Source: Balanoglossus misakiensis (taxonomy: Eukaryota; Hemichordata). Taken from it: DNA of 64,000 nucleotides. The DNA is taken from positions 12,524,001 through 12,588,000 of the forward strand of contig CM082585.2 in the NCBI GenBank assembly GCA_040954595.2, given 5' to 3'. Shown piece after piece: positions 23,001-35,090 of the stretch; position 1 is the first letter of the stretch; every line of letters starts with the position of its first letter. The notes beneath the pieces were generated by a model. It did not search any database. It saw only the letters and a list, made by a program, of their open reading frames with translations, and was not told the DNA's origin. Made by a program: the position numbers and the translations under genes.

Positions 23001-24124
23001 GCTGATCGATAACGTTCTTCGCTCAGTAAACTAGCATTGCCAGTGGCATTCATACCAGCTGTGCCATACACAAGGAAAAAGAACCCTTCGTTTAAGTTGT
23101 TACCAATAAGAATAGAAGTATTCTTGAAAGAATGTCTTTCCAGAGATGTTTGTGGCGGTTCAACCAAGAAAGTGCCGTCAACAACAGGTACAAACGGGAA
23201 AATATAAGGGCCGTAGTCTACCCATTGATTTGCTACAAGTACTTCTGGATCAGTTTCACGTAGACACGAGACCATCGTAGCAGTACTAAAAGTACTACAT
23301 CCCACAGCTTCGGCCAGTCTTGTGGTTCGATCGATGGCTAACTCATGTGTTATAAAACCCCACGGATTGTTAGGAGTTCCACTTTGTAAAGCTGCATACT
23401 GGAAGAGATTTCGGCTTAGTGGTGAAACCAGATGATACCCCACGCTATTGCTCCCTGCACTTTCACCAAATATCGTAACTTGGTTAGGGTCACCTCCAAA
23501 ATACTGTATATTGTTCTGGACCCACTGTAGTGCGAGTACTTGATCCAATAATCCCACATTCCCTGGGGTATCGCTCTGTCCGGAATAGAGAAAGCCCAAT
23601 GGACCTAAACGATAGTTTAAAGACACCACAATGACGTCTTCCATCGCTGCAAGGTATTTACCATCGTAAACACTTAACCCAGACGTACCACTGTAAAAGC
23701 CGCCGCCATAGATCCAAACCATAACTACAGCATTTGCTGGACGTGGCGATGGCGTCCAAATGTTTAAATTCAAGCAATCTTCACTGAGTGGTTGCTTGGA
23801 ATTCCACATCATCGAACCCGAAAAATCACCGTAATACTCATCAATCCAGCCGTAACAAGCGTTGCCATATTCAACGGTATCTAGGATACCATCCCACCTG
23901 TCAACGGGAACCGCAGGTCTAAATCTCATCTCGCCTACCGGTGCTTTCGCGAAGGGTATCCCAAGAAATGTTTCCACCTGCCTGTCAATTGCCGTCACAT
24001 GTTTACCTCTAACGACACTACCATCATTCAGTGTCACCGTCAAGTCTTCTAGTGTCTGGCTGTGCACCATATTGGCGAAAACAAGGCAACTGGAACACCA
24101 CACCAAGATTGCTTTAAACGCCAT
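19894..24124 (-). CDS. ACHE-like: Cholinesterase 1 (acetyl/butyrylcholinesterase family), T-type tail
   Basis: Hydrolyses choline esters outside the cell. Exons 22626-24124, 20726-20889 and 19894-20030 give 599 residues. ATG at 24122-24124 opens a signal peptide (about residues 1-22). Visible landmarks in precursor numbering: choline-site Trp107, oxyanion GGG 140-142, nucleophile Ser222 in FGESAGS, Glu346 in NEGFFF, His460 in CLHGDE, peripheral-site Trp301 and Asp95, acyl-pocket Tyr307/Phe309, and the three disulphide pairs (Cys90-117, 276-287, 422 with the Cys of NHCAFW). The last exon encodes the amphipathic Trp-rich tail EEAEKRWKEEFHQW with a terminal Cys for oligomerisation. Exon sizes and the intron after FAKTG match vertebrate BCHE. 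An acceptor (TTTCCTAG) seven bases before the ATG implies a 5' untranslated exon. It pairs in tandem with the gene at 31064-33648. Confidence 0.96.
20401..20414. repeat. (TA)n microsatellite
   Basis: Seven TA units in the cholinesterase 1 intron. Confidence 0.85.
20726..20889 (-). CDS. ACHE-like: Cholinesterase 1 coding exon 2
   Basis: 164 nt between acceptor TTTGCAG and donor ACAG|GTAAG. It encodes GHPENHGNWPVFTEAG through NHCAFWDHYLPNLNIQT and supplies the Cys that closes the third conserved disulphide. Size and phase correspond to the 167-bp exon 3 of vertebrate BCHE. Confidence 0.94.
22626..24124 (-). CDS. ACHE-like: Cholinesterase 1 coding exon 1 (catalytic core)
   Basis: 1499 nt in one exon, from the signal peptide to MKYWVTFAKTG, ending in phase 2 at GG|GTAAG. 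It carries the entire catalytic triad and the gorge residues. Possible N-glycosylation sites include NTSI, NATG, NASL and NTST. Confidence 0.96.
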
Positions 24125-27100
24125 GGTGAATCTAGGAAATTCAATAAAAACAGTTGACCGGATTTAATCTACTTTACTAGGCAGCAAAAGGCAAGTTACT
24201 AGTCATGAATTATTCATGGCTCCAGGCCACTAAATTTCAACTCATCAATATTCCAGTCACATTTATCAATATACATTAAGAGCAAACTTAGCAAAATACC
24301 TGCATTCCCCTGATTTTTCTCACGCAACAATTAAGCGTAATAATGCAGATATTCACCAGTCCACGCAACCATACACCACACTCCTATACCACCCAAGTTT
24401 ACAGTCGCTGTGCGTTCTCAGCTGCGCATGCACAAAGAAGCCTGGGATTGGAATACATGGCTATGCTGAGATGTATAATTGATTGCCTTGTGGTAAAATC
24501 AATGACGGATAGTCAACATTATAAAACTGTCGCCAAATACTTTACTGAAATAAGATCTCATACTGACTAGTAAGAAATCGAACGCAAATATGATCATGAA
24601 ATGGACACCAAATGATATTGACATCATGGGATATAAACTTTGCTCTCCGAGTGTAAAATTTTACAGCATAGGTCTATCTGTCTTCTCGAGTAGTACAAGA
24701 TTTAACCAAATATACAGGGTGGTCAGTTTTTATTTGTTATTGCTGTCATCGTACGATTACAACTACCATATTGTCAAACAGACTGTAGAAATGGCTTGTT
24801 TTGGCAGGCGTTTTTTTTTTTTTGCCAGTGAAACGAAGAGATCAAGTGCGAAGTATCTAGTTGGTTTTGCCGACTAGAAATATTCATGTCATAAGAAGCG
24901 AATATGCCATCTTAAAGCTGGGATATAACCGTCTATACTGATAAGCTACAGACAATATACCCATTCAATTTCTGGAAAAACCATTGTCAGTAGGCCTACA
25001 GTAGAACATTGTCAATGACACCCTGACCATAAACGTTCTTACAGTAACTATGCGACTTTGTCAACTTCAACTGGGTCTGTTCTTCCAAGTTCTGAAGGGC
25101 ACTACTTTGGGGTGGGGCACCGTGCATGAACTTTGCCTCCAATGGTCGGTTTGTAGGATACTAACACTACACTGTGTCATTCACGTGGAGTTTCCCCAGG
25201 TTTTCGAATCCACCCGTATATTGGCTTTTCAACAAATAGCGATGCATGCCCTGTTTACTAAGAAGCAGTAAACTAGATTACATTCATCGTACAATACAAT
25301 GTGTCGATCAGGACTCTGTTACTCAAACAGTATTTGACAGGTTCTCTCAAAACCGGTGTTACCCGCAGTGTGCAAGCAAGCAAACCAAATAAACTATCTT
25401 TTACCTGTTTTCGAAGTAAGCCAAGTCTTCCAGGAGACAGTATAACAACAGGCTTTCCTCGGCTTACAGTTGTACAGCTACAACCAAGGCTTACCTGGAA
25501 GAAACCAGGGGATTACAAAATGTTCACTTCACTGAGTCCTTGTCATACCTTTTTTCTCACAGCCCATACATTTGTTGGCTATTGATATGCAAAATGCAGC
25601 GTCAGATAAATAGTCTGTACATTATACCTTCAAACAAACGTGGGGATTTGAATGGCTTTGATGGAACACAATCCCCCTGTTACGTCCACACTCTGCCTCT
25701 AGAGGGACTGCATGCCGATCGAACTATAATAATAAAAGGTTGACACCACACTTAAATGTCAAATTTTTACGTCACCAGCTAAACTCAGATTTAAAGCACA
25801 CTTTCCTCACAGTGAGGAAGACCCTACCATTATCATCAATGTTTATTACACTGATGGCTATAACTAAATCATCTGTGGCTTTTTAAGCTATATAGGAAAT
25901 TGATTACTGGTGAATGATATTATGGTCTTCATCCACAAAGGTTGACACGTTTCTTAGATTTCAAGTTAGTTACAGTCTGCCAAATATTCCCACGCATGAT
26001 TACCTCATTAAAAGTGCCTCATTTTTTTTACAGTTTTCGAGTCAAATCTTGCTTTCTTGGATTCTTGAATTTATTGTTATGTTGCAAAAGTGATTATCAG
26101 GTCGAACAAGATTTTGAAACAACCAGCAACAATTTAAGCCAAACATTCATTGGGTTTTCCAAAACACAAATAGGTCAATAATGATTTATAGTTTTTAAGA
26201 GTTGAAAATTACATTGCAAAGTAGGCCCTCTTGCGGTAAACCCGGCATACGCATGAAATTACATTGCCCTGTATCGAGAAACCAGCCACTATCACTTTAA
26301 ATACTGCGAGGTTGATCTCAACTTATCACAAACAAAAGTCTTTATACCAATCCTTTGCTTCTCATATATGTTGTACAATTAATTTCAAAGCACACCACAG
26401 CTAAGCTTTGAAGACCGACCTTTCCATCGTCTGAATGCATTTTGATTTGTCAAAGAAAAGTAACAATTGCATCTGGATACAAGCGGTGATCTCTTCACAT
26501 GTTGTACACAAAACTAAACATCTTGGTGTCGGAGAGAAATGAAGGAATGTTGTCGGACAAAATACCACACCAATTGCTAAGCGTAACTGCACAGTATGTC
26601 AAGACGTTGTTATTTCGCAGCACTTGTGACCTTGACTTGAAAATATTCCCTGTGCCAGATTAAAATATGGGAATTCAATGTCATAATCAACGATCACCAT
26701 CTTCCCTATTCCCATCTCTCATCAGACATGATTGTAGTTATGCAATCAGCAACTGAATCATTAGTGGTGTTTACCAACTGTAAACCGTTAATGGGATTAT
26801 CGGCAATACAAATCAAAAACGTGTTCAAGTCATTATTGTTATGGTACTTGCTGCTGTGATAAAGAAATTCAACAATTAACCACCAGCAGTGAGCCAAGAT
26901 TTACAGGAAGATAGTGCTTGCTCAGTCAGGGACATTGAACAGACAACCTGCTGTTTTTGCCTGAAAAGACGTCGGTTAAGGACATTGCTTCAGGGAATGT
27001 GGTCTTTCAATTAGCTCCCATGTTCATACACAGACCATAGTCTCTCCCTTCACTCCCGTGTTGAGAAGGATGTTTTCACAGTACACTAAAGCATAGTGTA

Positions 27101-30100
27101 TGAATAACATATTAACTACTTTTTTTCAGTAACAACTAACCCAATCACTTCCACACACGTATGAAGTGCCCCTCAAAACATGAAAACCATTTCCCAGCAA
27201 CAGACTGGTCAGCTTTGGGTGGAAACTCAAATAAATTCCCCTAACAAATTTTCCTTTTTATGCTCATAGGAAGACTGTTTTGTCTTTTCTGACGGCATGA
27301 CATTTGAAAAGAAGCCAGAACGTCTCCACAGCACAGTTGGAGGTAAGCAGTCTGTTATTTTGGATTTTGTATCCTTTCTGAACATAAACATATTTGAATC
27401 TGAAGTTAGGTCATCAACGTGGCACCACCGTTTGTTTCCTTGGCAACCCCACTATTTTCATATTGAACTGAAATGGAGGAAAAAGCATGTACTTTGAAGT
27501 TGTTATACAATATACGTAGTTTTCATCTGGTGACGATTGCTATAGCAACCACCATTTTATTCAAGGAGACCTCACGAGCAATAACGAATGTCAGTACGAG
27601 ACCAACTTCTACCAGGACCGCCTGACTTTTGACATCTGTAGATTCATGCGGTACAATCACTGATAACTTGTAGTTGCTCAAACTGTACGAATTCTCATCG
27701 TTTAAAACGCGCAAGTATTCTTATAATTTAGAATAGGTGTCGTATAATATTTGTGGTATCTGTAATACTCTAGACATGCGCGCACATTATAGTGAATATT
27801 GTCAACATCGCTTTGGTAGATTCTATACGTTTTCATGTAAATAATATATCATTGAAGCGTCTAGCTTAACTACAATGGTACTTAGTGTACAATTTATCCT
27901 GCTAGAGAATCAATTTCAGATCCATTAATCATCATTGTCCAGTCTCCCCAACGTCAATATTACTTTAAGTTTCCATGAACCTGATTCTTCGCTAAGTGGC
28001 TTAACATATCGAACGACCTGCAGACAACAGCACATTACGAAATTGGCGATTGCTGTTTATGCCATGGTACAACATCGTTGTCTCTCTCTGTAAGATTGTA
28101 ATACAGAGATTTTGGCTACAATTTCTGACTAATCTCACTTGTGTACATGTACTTGTCTCACAGACAGAATAGCACAACCACGTATCTTGCTAGAATACAT
28201 GTTTATTCTTTACCCCCCGTATATTTAACCTCCTACCTGTCAATTTAGCCATAATTAATCAATTACTATGTAGTCATGGGAGCGATCAAAGAATTAATGG
28301 TAATCCCATTAGAATGATAGTGGTAGCCAATGTTCAGTAAAATGGCATGGTCACCTAGGAAACAATACGTGGAATGTACCAACATCAATTCAGTTTGTGT
28401 TATGGTACATGTGGTCCATTTTTTACACCACATAAGTTTTCTTTTTGTGTAAGTGGCAGTCCCAGTGGGAAAGGGCATCCATGTTTGTTCTGCAAATTTT
28501 AAGATATCCCTCAACTCGAGTCGATATTTATAATGGTCGAATCACTCTTTCTAGTTATCACAAAATCAAAATCGTGCTATTTTAAGTCACTCCATGACAC
28601 CCAGGAGTAGCATTGTGTGAGATATTCTTGAAATTGGAAATATGTGAGTTTATGCTAAAAATAACCTAGGTCATGTATCGAATCTCCCAAGCATGTAGCT
28701 CAAACACAAGTAGGCCTAATGATCTCATATCGATAATCTCAGTCGACATAGAGATAACAAACTCACGGCTACATCCTAGAGCCCTGGTTCTGCCGTTTGT
28801 ATGCAGTAATTCCTTCAATGTTAGTCTTCTGTAAATGAGAAGTGACTATATATTTTTAATCGTCATATAGACAATGAACACTATTAGATAACATACTTGT
28901 TACATAGAAACTGGTTTATTGCTGGTAACACAGTGTACGTAGTATCATAATTTCACAAGCACGCATCTGATTTTTCATGACATTGTGTTCCAAACCACAG
29001 TCTTGTTGAAGGTGAGAAATGTTATCAATATGCAAACAATTCTGCATCATGAAAATCTACAGTTGAAGAGACGAAGTAGCTAGGACCACACAATATAATG
29101 TTTGTACTGTTAGAAAATATGAAATAGTTTCATGACAGTACACTGACAATACACACCTAGAGAGATATAATAATTATTTAATGCAACAGTCGTGTTGAAT
29201 ATTTTGAATATTGTAAAATTTGTCAAATTTACATTACATTTTGATTACATCACATGTTGATTTCATTAATTAAATATAATCGAAGATAGGGACAGTTTGC
29301 TCCATTAACACTTAACGAAATGTTTTGAGTCCACTTTTTGTCAGAACAAGTGCCTCCTGGCCTGCATTAATATGTCAACAAATTAATTACTAGTAGTATC
29401 ACGTTATTAGGTAACATCACCCTTAGACATGAACCACAACATTAATGACGGGAACGTGACAAGACCCACAGCTGCAGCAAGTGCCAAATACAAGAGACTA
29501 AAAATTTCAAGAATAATCATTGACAATTCTTATATTCTTAAAATAAACAATTGACACTTAAGTATGAGCTACCCATGCATGGTCGTGTTACTCATGATGT
29601 ACCGGTAGTTACATGTATGTACTTGATTTCAAACAAAATGACGACGTTTTTCCCAAACACATTTAAATCTGGAAGAATCAGATCAGTCCTCATTTCTTCT
29701 GTTTATATATATCGAAGAGTGCAACATTTTTGATGGAGTATGACATTTCATGATCTCTTTAGGGATTGGACATCATATGTTTGAGAGTTGAACATGACAT
29801 AACTTGATTGGTAAATTCTGTTTAAATTTCTATGTAATGAGACAATGCTTTCTTTGATTGAGATCTGTTTTACTTGATCTTCGGTCAGCCAAGAACTTGC
29901 AATCAGAAAACATGTACTACATACCGAAAGTATAAAATCTTGATTACTTCAAAATGCAAACGTTGTTGCTAATGTTTCACTACACTTATTCAATTCAATC
30001 CAAAAAAAGTTGGCAAATGTAAAACGAACTTTATCGATATAACACGAAAAACAGAAAACAACAGTAGGAACGTATTAAACTGTACTGGACATTTCCAATA

Positions 30101-30994
30101 TACATTTATGGGGTGGATGGGGAACACATTTTGTAGATAGGATTGACAAAATTATTTATACAAATCATCTCACGTACTATGCTTTAAATGCAACAGAAAT
30201 AAATATGAACTTGTTACTCTTTCTGTCACATTCTCTATAGCCAGCTCACCTCAAAGTACAGTGAACATGACCAGAAGCATTCCTTCTATGACATTATACA
30301 CTACTCCCTCTCTTTCGCTCATTGGTGTTGTGTATCCCTAGCTTCTCCACAACAATCTAGGTTTTGTGACGCGCATACGTTGTCGTGTTAACATGAAAAA
30401 AACGAGATAGAAAGTCACGGTTTTGAACTCTAAACGACAGTATAAACCATGCAAAAACATACAAAATTATTGACGGAAGTGATGAAATCTTTCTTTACAA
30501 AAAACACCAATTCAATCATTTGTATAAAAGAGATGTAGAAACAATGGTCTTGAAAAGAGATGTCAAATCAAATACATGTACATTTGTTTTCAGTTTTTCG
30601 TCAGCACAGTTGCATGGTTCTCTGTGCAACACAACCAGTAAAGCATGAACATTCTTTCTGAGTATTTTCTATAATGTCGCCGATTCCCCTGCTGTAAATG
30701 GACCAATGTCCGACAATTAATACTGATTTACTACATATATCAATGAACCACACATCACCTTAATAACTTACTTTCTTAACATTATTCCAAAATGCAATTG
30801 CAAGACTACTGTGGCAGGGTCATTATTCATTGTCACAAATACTGATGTAGTGATGATTTAACGATATATTACACATCAGTGAGTCTCACCAAACTTATAA
30901 ATTTCTATACGCGTGACGTCACAGAGGTCACTTCACACTTATCGTGATGTCACCAAGGTCATTACACAGAATGTACAATCGCCTTAAACATCCA
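24125..30994. other. Spacer between the two cholinesterase genes; no gene recognised
   Basis: About 6.9 kb, AT-rich. Open frames up to about 95 codons occur on both strands, but none shows a family motif, splice partners or biased composition. It should contain the untranslated first exon and promoter of cholinesterase 1, near 24.2 kb and above. Confidence 0.5.
30913..30968. promoter_or_regulatory. Imperfect 25-bp direct repeat with CRE and AGGTCA half-sites
   Basis: Copies at 30913-30937 and 30944-30968 each read GTGA(C/T)GTCAC then AGGTCA. The first contains the perfect palindrome TGACGTCA (30914-30921), and AGGTCA lies at 30925-30930 and 30956-30961. These match CREB/ATF and nuclear-receptor half-sites. 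Position just past the 3' end of cholinesterase 2 makes an enhancer role possible but unproven. Confidence 0.35.
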
Positions 30995-31000
30995 TTTATT
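30995..31000 (-). other. Candidate polyadenylation signal of cholinesterase 2
   Basis: AATAAA on the minus strand 64 bases after the stop codon, the first in the correct direction, followed by TGT-containing sequence. It would give a very short 3' UTR. Confidence 0.45.
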
Positions 31001-31063
31001 CACTCATATATGTACAATTACTTTTTTGTACAATTTGGCACTCGTGTATAAAATAAATAGCTA

Positions 31064-31209
31064 TCACGGTGTATCATTAATGTCTAAGCTACAATCTTGG
31101 CCTTTATTGGTGACATAATGGTTAAATTCTGCCTTCCAGTCTACCATATACTTGGTACTCCATCGATGGAATTCCTCTTTCCATTCTCGTTCAGCTTCGT
31201 TGATGTCCG
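31064..31209 (-). CDS. ACHE-like: Cholinesterase 2 terminal exon (WAT/T peptide)
   Basis: Encodes ADINEAEREWKEEFHRW, STKYMVDWKAEFNHY and a tail with Gln-Asp-Cys ending Asn-Asp-Thr-Pro, with TGA at 31064-31066. It has the same Trp spacing as gene 1. Confidence 0.93.
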
Positions 31210-33648
31210 CTGAAAAGTATTAAATACAAAAAATGAGAACAATATAGTTAATAAATAATTCCGTAAGGTTTTGAAGTGTGTGTATACTCACGAAGTACAT
31301 GTACATTTATCTATAAACTGTTTGTTCTTACCGGTTGCAGTGATCAGTTTAGGTACATATTCTCTCCAGAATGCGCAGAAATCTAGTCGTGGGCCTCTTC
31401 CTATAGTGTTGCCGCTTGTCAATGCCTCTGTACTGAAGGTGAATGAAAATTGATCCTTCACTGTGTATTTAGGCCACACCTCCTCTGCAGAATCTTCTAA
31501 TGATGCTTTGTTGGGGTTACTGTCAGTAAATAATACAAAATACCATAAACGTTTGCCTTAGCCGGTGACATTATTGTGTTAAGTGACATATCTATAGAAT
31601 ATATCATAAAACACAGTCTACACCATCTGGTCCCATGTATAATTACGGGGTCTTTTAATAAACCAAATGTCCGAATGCGACCTTCAAACATGGAATACCG
31701 AGAAAAACGTAAACATTGAAACAATATGTCTAAATTAAGTTACAGCAACTGTCTATTTAAATTTTGTCTGAGAAATTGTAATAAATGACAAAACTCCTCA
31801 AGGTTCTAGCTGACAGAGTCTTATTTTCAGTCGATGCAATGATAATTTCTCCTTAAAAATTAACAATTATCGTAATTTATCTCTCCGAAATCACCAAGGT
31901 TCTTACATAGAGGCATTTTCATGCATAGCCGTGGTTCTTACCGAAAATTCGTGGTTCTTACGTTTTACACCCTACAAAGTCAAAACTACTCAACGTTCTA
32001 GCTGACAATTAAAAGTCTTATTTTCAGTCGATGTGATGATAATTTCTCATTAAAAATTAACAATTATCTTAATTTATCTCTCTTGGCAACAATATGCGCG
32101 AATGAAATAGGCCTACGCAACAGAGAAATTTGTAGTATATACTCACCCGGTTTTGGCAAAATTTGCCCAGGCACTCATCATTCGACGACTGATCTCAGCA
32201 TCTTCTGCCGAGAAATTAAACCTTGAATGTAGCGGTTGACCAAAGACGAAGGCGACTTCGTCACCATGGAGAACGCCCATCCATTCATGGAATGGATTGT
32301 TATAGGCTCTCTGACTAAAGAAGTAGGAATATACGTCTTCTTGTTTGGCGTAAGAGTAACCAAATTCATGGGTAGGGCAGTGAATCTTGGCATCACCTAT
32401 CATATCATCGACTCTATCTCGTAACATTTTACCATCTGTCGGATTCCACCAGTCGATATATTGGAAAGAGACAGCATCGTGCCCGATTTGGTTCATCTCA
32501 GGGAATGTTTCTTTGATTGTGTATTCAAATATAGAACGATCAATGATGCTTTCAGTGTCGTGTCTAAATTGCGGTACATAGTAGATCAGAAAGAAGACAC
32601 CTTCGTCCTTGTTGGTTCCAAACATGATTGAAGTTGGTTTGAAAGAATGTCTCTCGATCGATGATTGGGGAGTTTCAGTCAAGAATGTTCCATCCACTAC
32701 TGGATGAAATGGGAACCTGTAAATCCCGTGTACACCATCCATCCATTCCTGAAAAACCATTTCTTTTGCGTCTTGTGCTCTCATGCAGCGAGCAACTTCT
32801 TCCAGAGGAATTTCTTGCGAGTCGTTGTAACATCCGTATATTTTAGACAATTCCAAGCTTCTTCGTTTGGCTTCATCCGTTGTCATGGTAACCCAGGGGC
32901 AGTTTGGTGAACCACTTTGCAGTATAGCTCGCTTGTAATAGTTACGGGTGGTAGGGGACAGTAGATGGAGTCCAACGCTGGCAGCCCCGGCACTCTCGCC
33001 GAAGATGGTTACGCGTCGTGGGTCACCCCCAAAATGTACGATGTTGTCTTGTACCCACTGCAAGGCCATGGCTTGATCTAAAAGTCCGACGTTACCGGGA
33101 GCATCCGGTATTCCCAAGTAAAAGAAACCAATTGACGCTACACGATAATTGAATGACACAACGATGACATCTTGTGTCGCGGCCAAGGTAGCGCCATGGT
33201 AGACATCCAGTGAGGCAACTCCGCTAGCAAAGCCCCCGCCATATATCCATACCATTACTGCGGCGTTAGTGGGTCGCGGGTGCGGTGTCCACAGATTCAA
33301 GAATAAACAGTTTTCAGACAGATGCACGTTTGGGTTCCACATATTTGTCCCAACGAAATCCCCAAAATATGTATCGGGCATAAGGACACAACCGCGACCA
33401 TATCTACTAGCATCGTAGACTCCCTCCCAAGGTTGACGCGGCACTGTTGGCTTGTATCGCAAATCTCCCACTGGGGGTGTGGCATATGGAATCCCAAGGA
33501 ACTCGTCAGCAAACCCATCAAGAACTGGTAGACGATGTCCACGCACTTTGCCATACAGTGTGGACACAACGTAATCATAATCGTCTTGTGCCGACGTGCT
33601 TATAGCAAGCAACACCAGCCATAGTAAAACTGTAGTAGTTATACTCAT
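31064..33648 (-). CDS. ACHE-like: Cholinesterase 2 (acetyl/butyrylcholinesterase family), T-type tail
   Basis: Paralogue of the gene at 19894-24124, same strand. Exons 32147-33648, 31332-31519 and 31064-31209 give 611 residues. The start at 33646-33648 is chosen because it opens a clear signal peptide (MSITTTVLLWLVLLAISTSA); an upstream in-frame ATG at 33717 would bury it, and an acceptor (TTTTCAG) lies between the two. Precursor landmarks: Trp104 (choline site), GGG 137-139, Ser219 in FGESAGA, Glu349 in NKDEG, His461 in VLHGDE, Trp302, Asp92, acyl-pocket Tyr310/Phe312, and the same three disulphides. The peripheral-site Tyr of GGGFYSG is Ala (GGGFASG) and the Tyr before Asp92 is replaced by Met, so ligand handling at the gorge mouth should differ from gene 1. 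The terminal exon has the Trp-rich tail and a Cys. Confidence 0.96.
31332..31519 (-). CDS. ACHE-like: Cholinesterase 2 coding exon 2
   Basis: 188 nt, acceptor TTTACTGACAG, donor ACCG|GTAAGA. It restores the family block Gly-Asn-Pro-Asn at the junction and encodes VWPKYTVKDQFSF and LDFCAFWREYVPKLITAT. It is 24 nt longer than the gene 1 exon because of extra loop residues. Confidence 0.94.
31789..32082. repeat. Direct duplication of about 100 bp in cholinesterase 2 intron 1
   Basis: Copies at about 31789-31884 and 31982-32082 share GTTCTAGCTGACA, TCTTATTTTCAGTCGATG and TTAAAAATTAACAATTATC, with a 7-base insertion in the second copy and a few substitutions. The spacer between them repeats GTGGTTCTTAC twice. 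Confidence 0.8.
32147..33648 (-). CDS. ACHE-like: Cholinesterase 2 coding exon 1 (catalytic core)
   Basis: 1502 nt ending AAA ACC GG|GTGAGT in phase 2, the same position as in gene 1. It contains the complete triad. Confidence 0.96.
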
Positions 33649-35053
33649 TGTCGATGTCTCCAATTTACCCTGGTAACTAACAGTAATCCTGAAAACAATG
33701 GGATAACCACAGCTCATTAGTATTTGTTGGTGAATGACATTATAATTAATAATTCAAACATAGTATGCACGGTAAAAACTAAGGGAGATTCTGAGAGCTG
33801 TCTGAGATTGCATATACCCCTACTTGTCAAATCGATCCATGTCGTACGCAATAACACTATTGTCCATATGGAAGCTGTGTGAATGACATCTTGACATGCG
33901 AGAGGAGATAAATGAGAGAAAGGGATAAACAATTAATCCTTTGGTTGAATAACAACACTTCAATCCATTTATAGTTGGATATAACAGTGACTGCGTTCCT
34001 CTACTTTGACCACTTATGATAATGAGACCACAATGTCATCGATTATTTCAATTAATTTTAACGAGAAAACAATAATCTCCTAAGTGTTGAAACTTGAAAT
34101 GAATGCAACCATCTTACCAAATCGATCTGACATAACTGGTTAATGAGTCGGAACACAGATTTCCCATAAGGCACACAGTTAATGACGCCAAACTAAAGGG
34201 TATCATTCACAATAACGCGAATCACATACATAATGATGGTATCGGACTGGTCAATGTACGTCAAATCAATTTCAAAAGTCTGTTGCAGCAAGTGGTCCAT
34301 GTATTTAAAATATGTGACAATTATGCTGTTTGAAATATGAATAACACAATCTATGGCCTTTGCATTTTGTACATGGTAGCATTCTGTTAAAGGTTTTATT
34401 TTTTTTTAATTTTAAAATTCTAGGTGCATTTCATTTATAATACAGCAGGCATCACGAAGACACAATATCTGTGATAACATGGATTTAAGCGGTTTGATTG
34501 ATTGAACTCCTGAGAGCAAACCACTTTGGTAACGGTAAATTGACACCAACATGCCTTCCTTGAACCTTAGGGAGTTGTTAGTATTTACATGAGGGGAGGG
34601 CCAGAAATTAAAGAGGATGGGTTTTTAAGGATATGATTTGCCTCAGGGGCAATCTGTTACATTTAGAACACTCTATAACAGACACACATCCCCCGCGAAA
34701 AGGCTCTCCGATCTTTACCAGACTCATCTCTCTGTGTTAGATAGAAACACCTGTCCAAAAATAACTAAGAACTTTCCTGACACAAGCCTATGTCTGCAAC
34801 CATATTTTGCCACCATAAGGAACATCTGCAGAAGGCTGTAATGACATTAACTACTTTCTCAAACATGTATTTGTCAGTGCTTCAAGATATGCGCGTTGTA
34901 GGTTGAGGCCACATGTCCATGTCAACTGTATCAGATAACATCTTTGAATATAATGCTTTATTTTAACCAGGCATAAACTTCAATCAAACACAACTGTACA
35001 AACTCTTCTGTTACAGTAAAACGGTCGCCAGTCATTGATCAAATTACTGGCTC

Positions 35054-35090
35054 TATATATATATATATATATAATATATATATATATATA
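35054..35090. repeat. (TA)n microsatellite, interrupted once
   Basis: Alternating TA with one break near 35073; self-complementary. Confidence 0.9.

Noticed and set aside
25370-25530. Inverted arrangement of CTTCCAGG and GGCTTACC words in the spacer between cholinesterases
   Set aside because: The arms pair over only short stretches with many mismatches. There is no boundary or duplication, so no element is claimed.
33649-33717. Upstream in-frame ATG at 33717 as the cholinesterase 2 start
   Set aside because: It would put 23 residues before a clear signal peptide, and a splice acceptor lies between it and the ATG at 33648.
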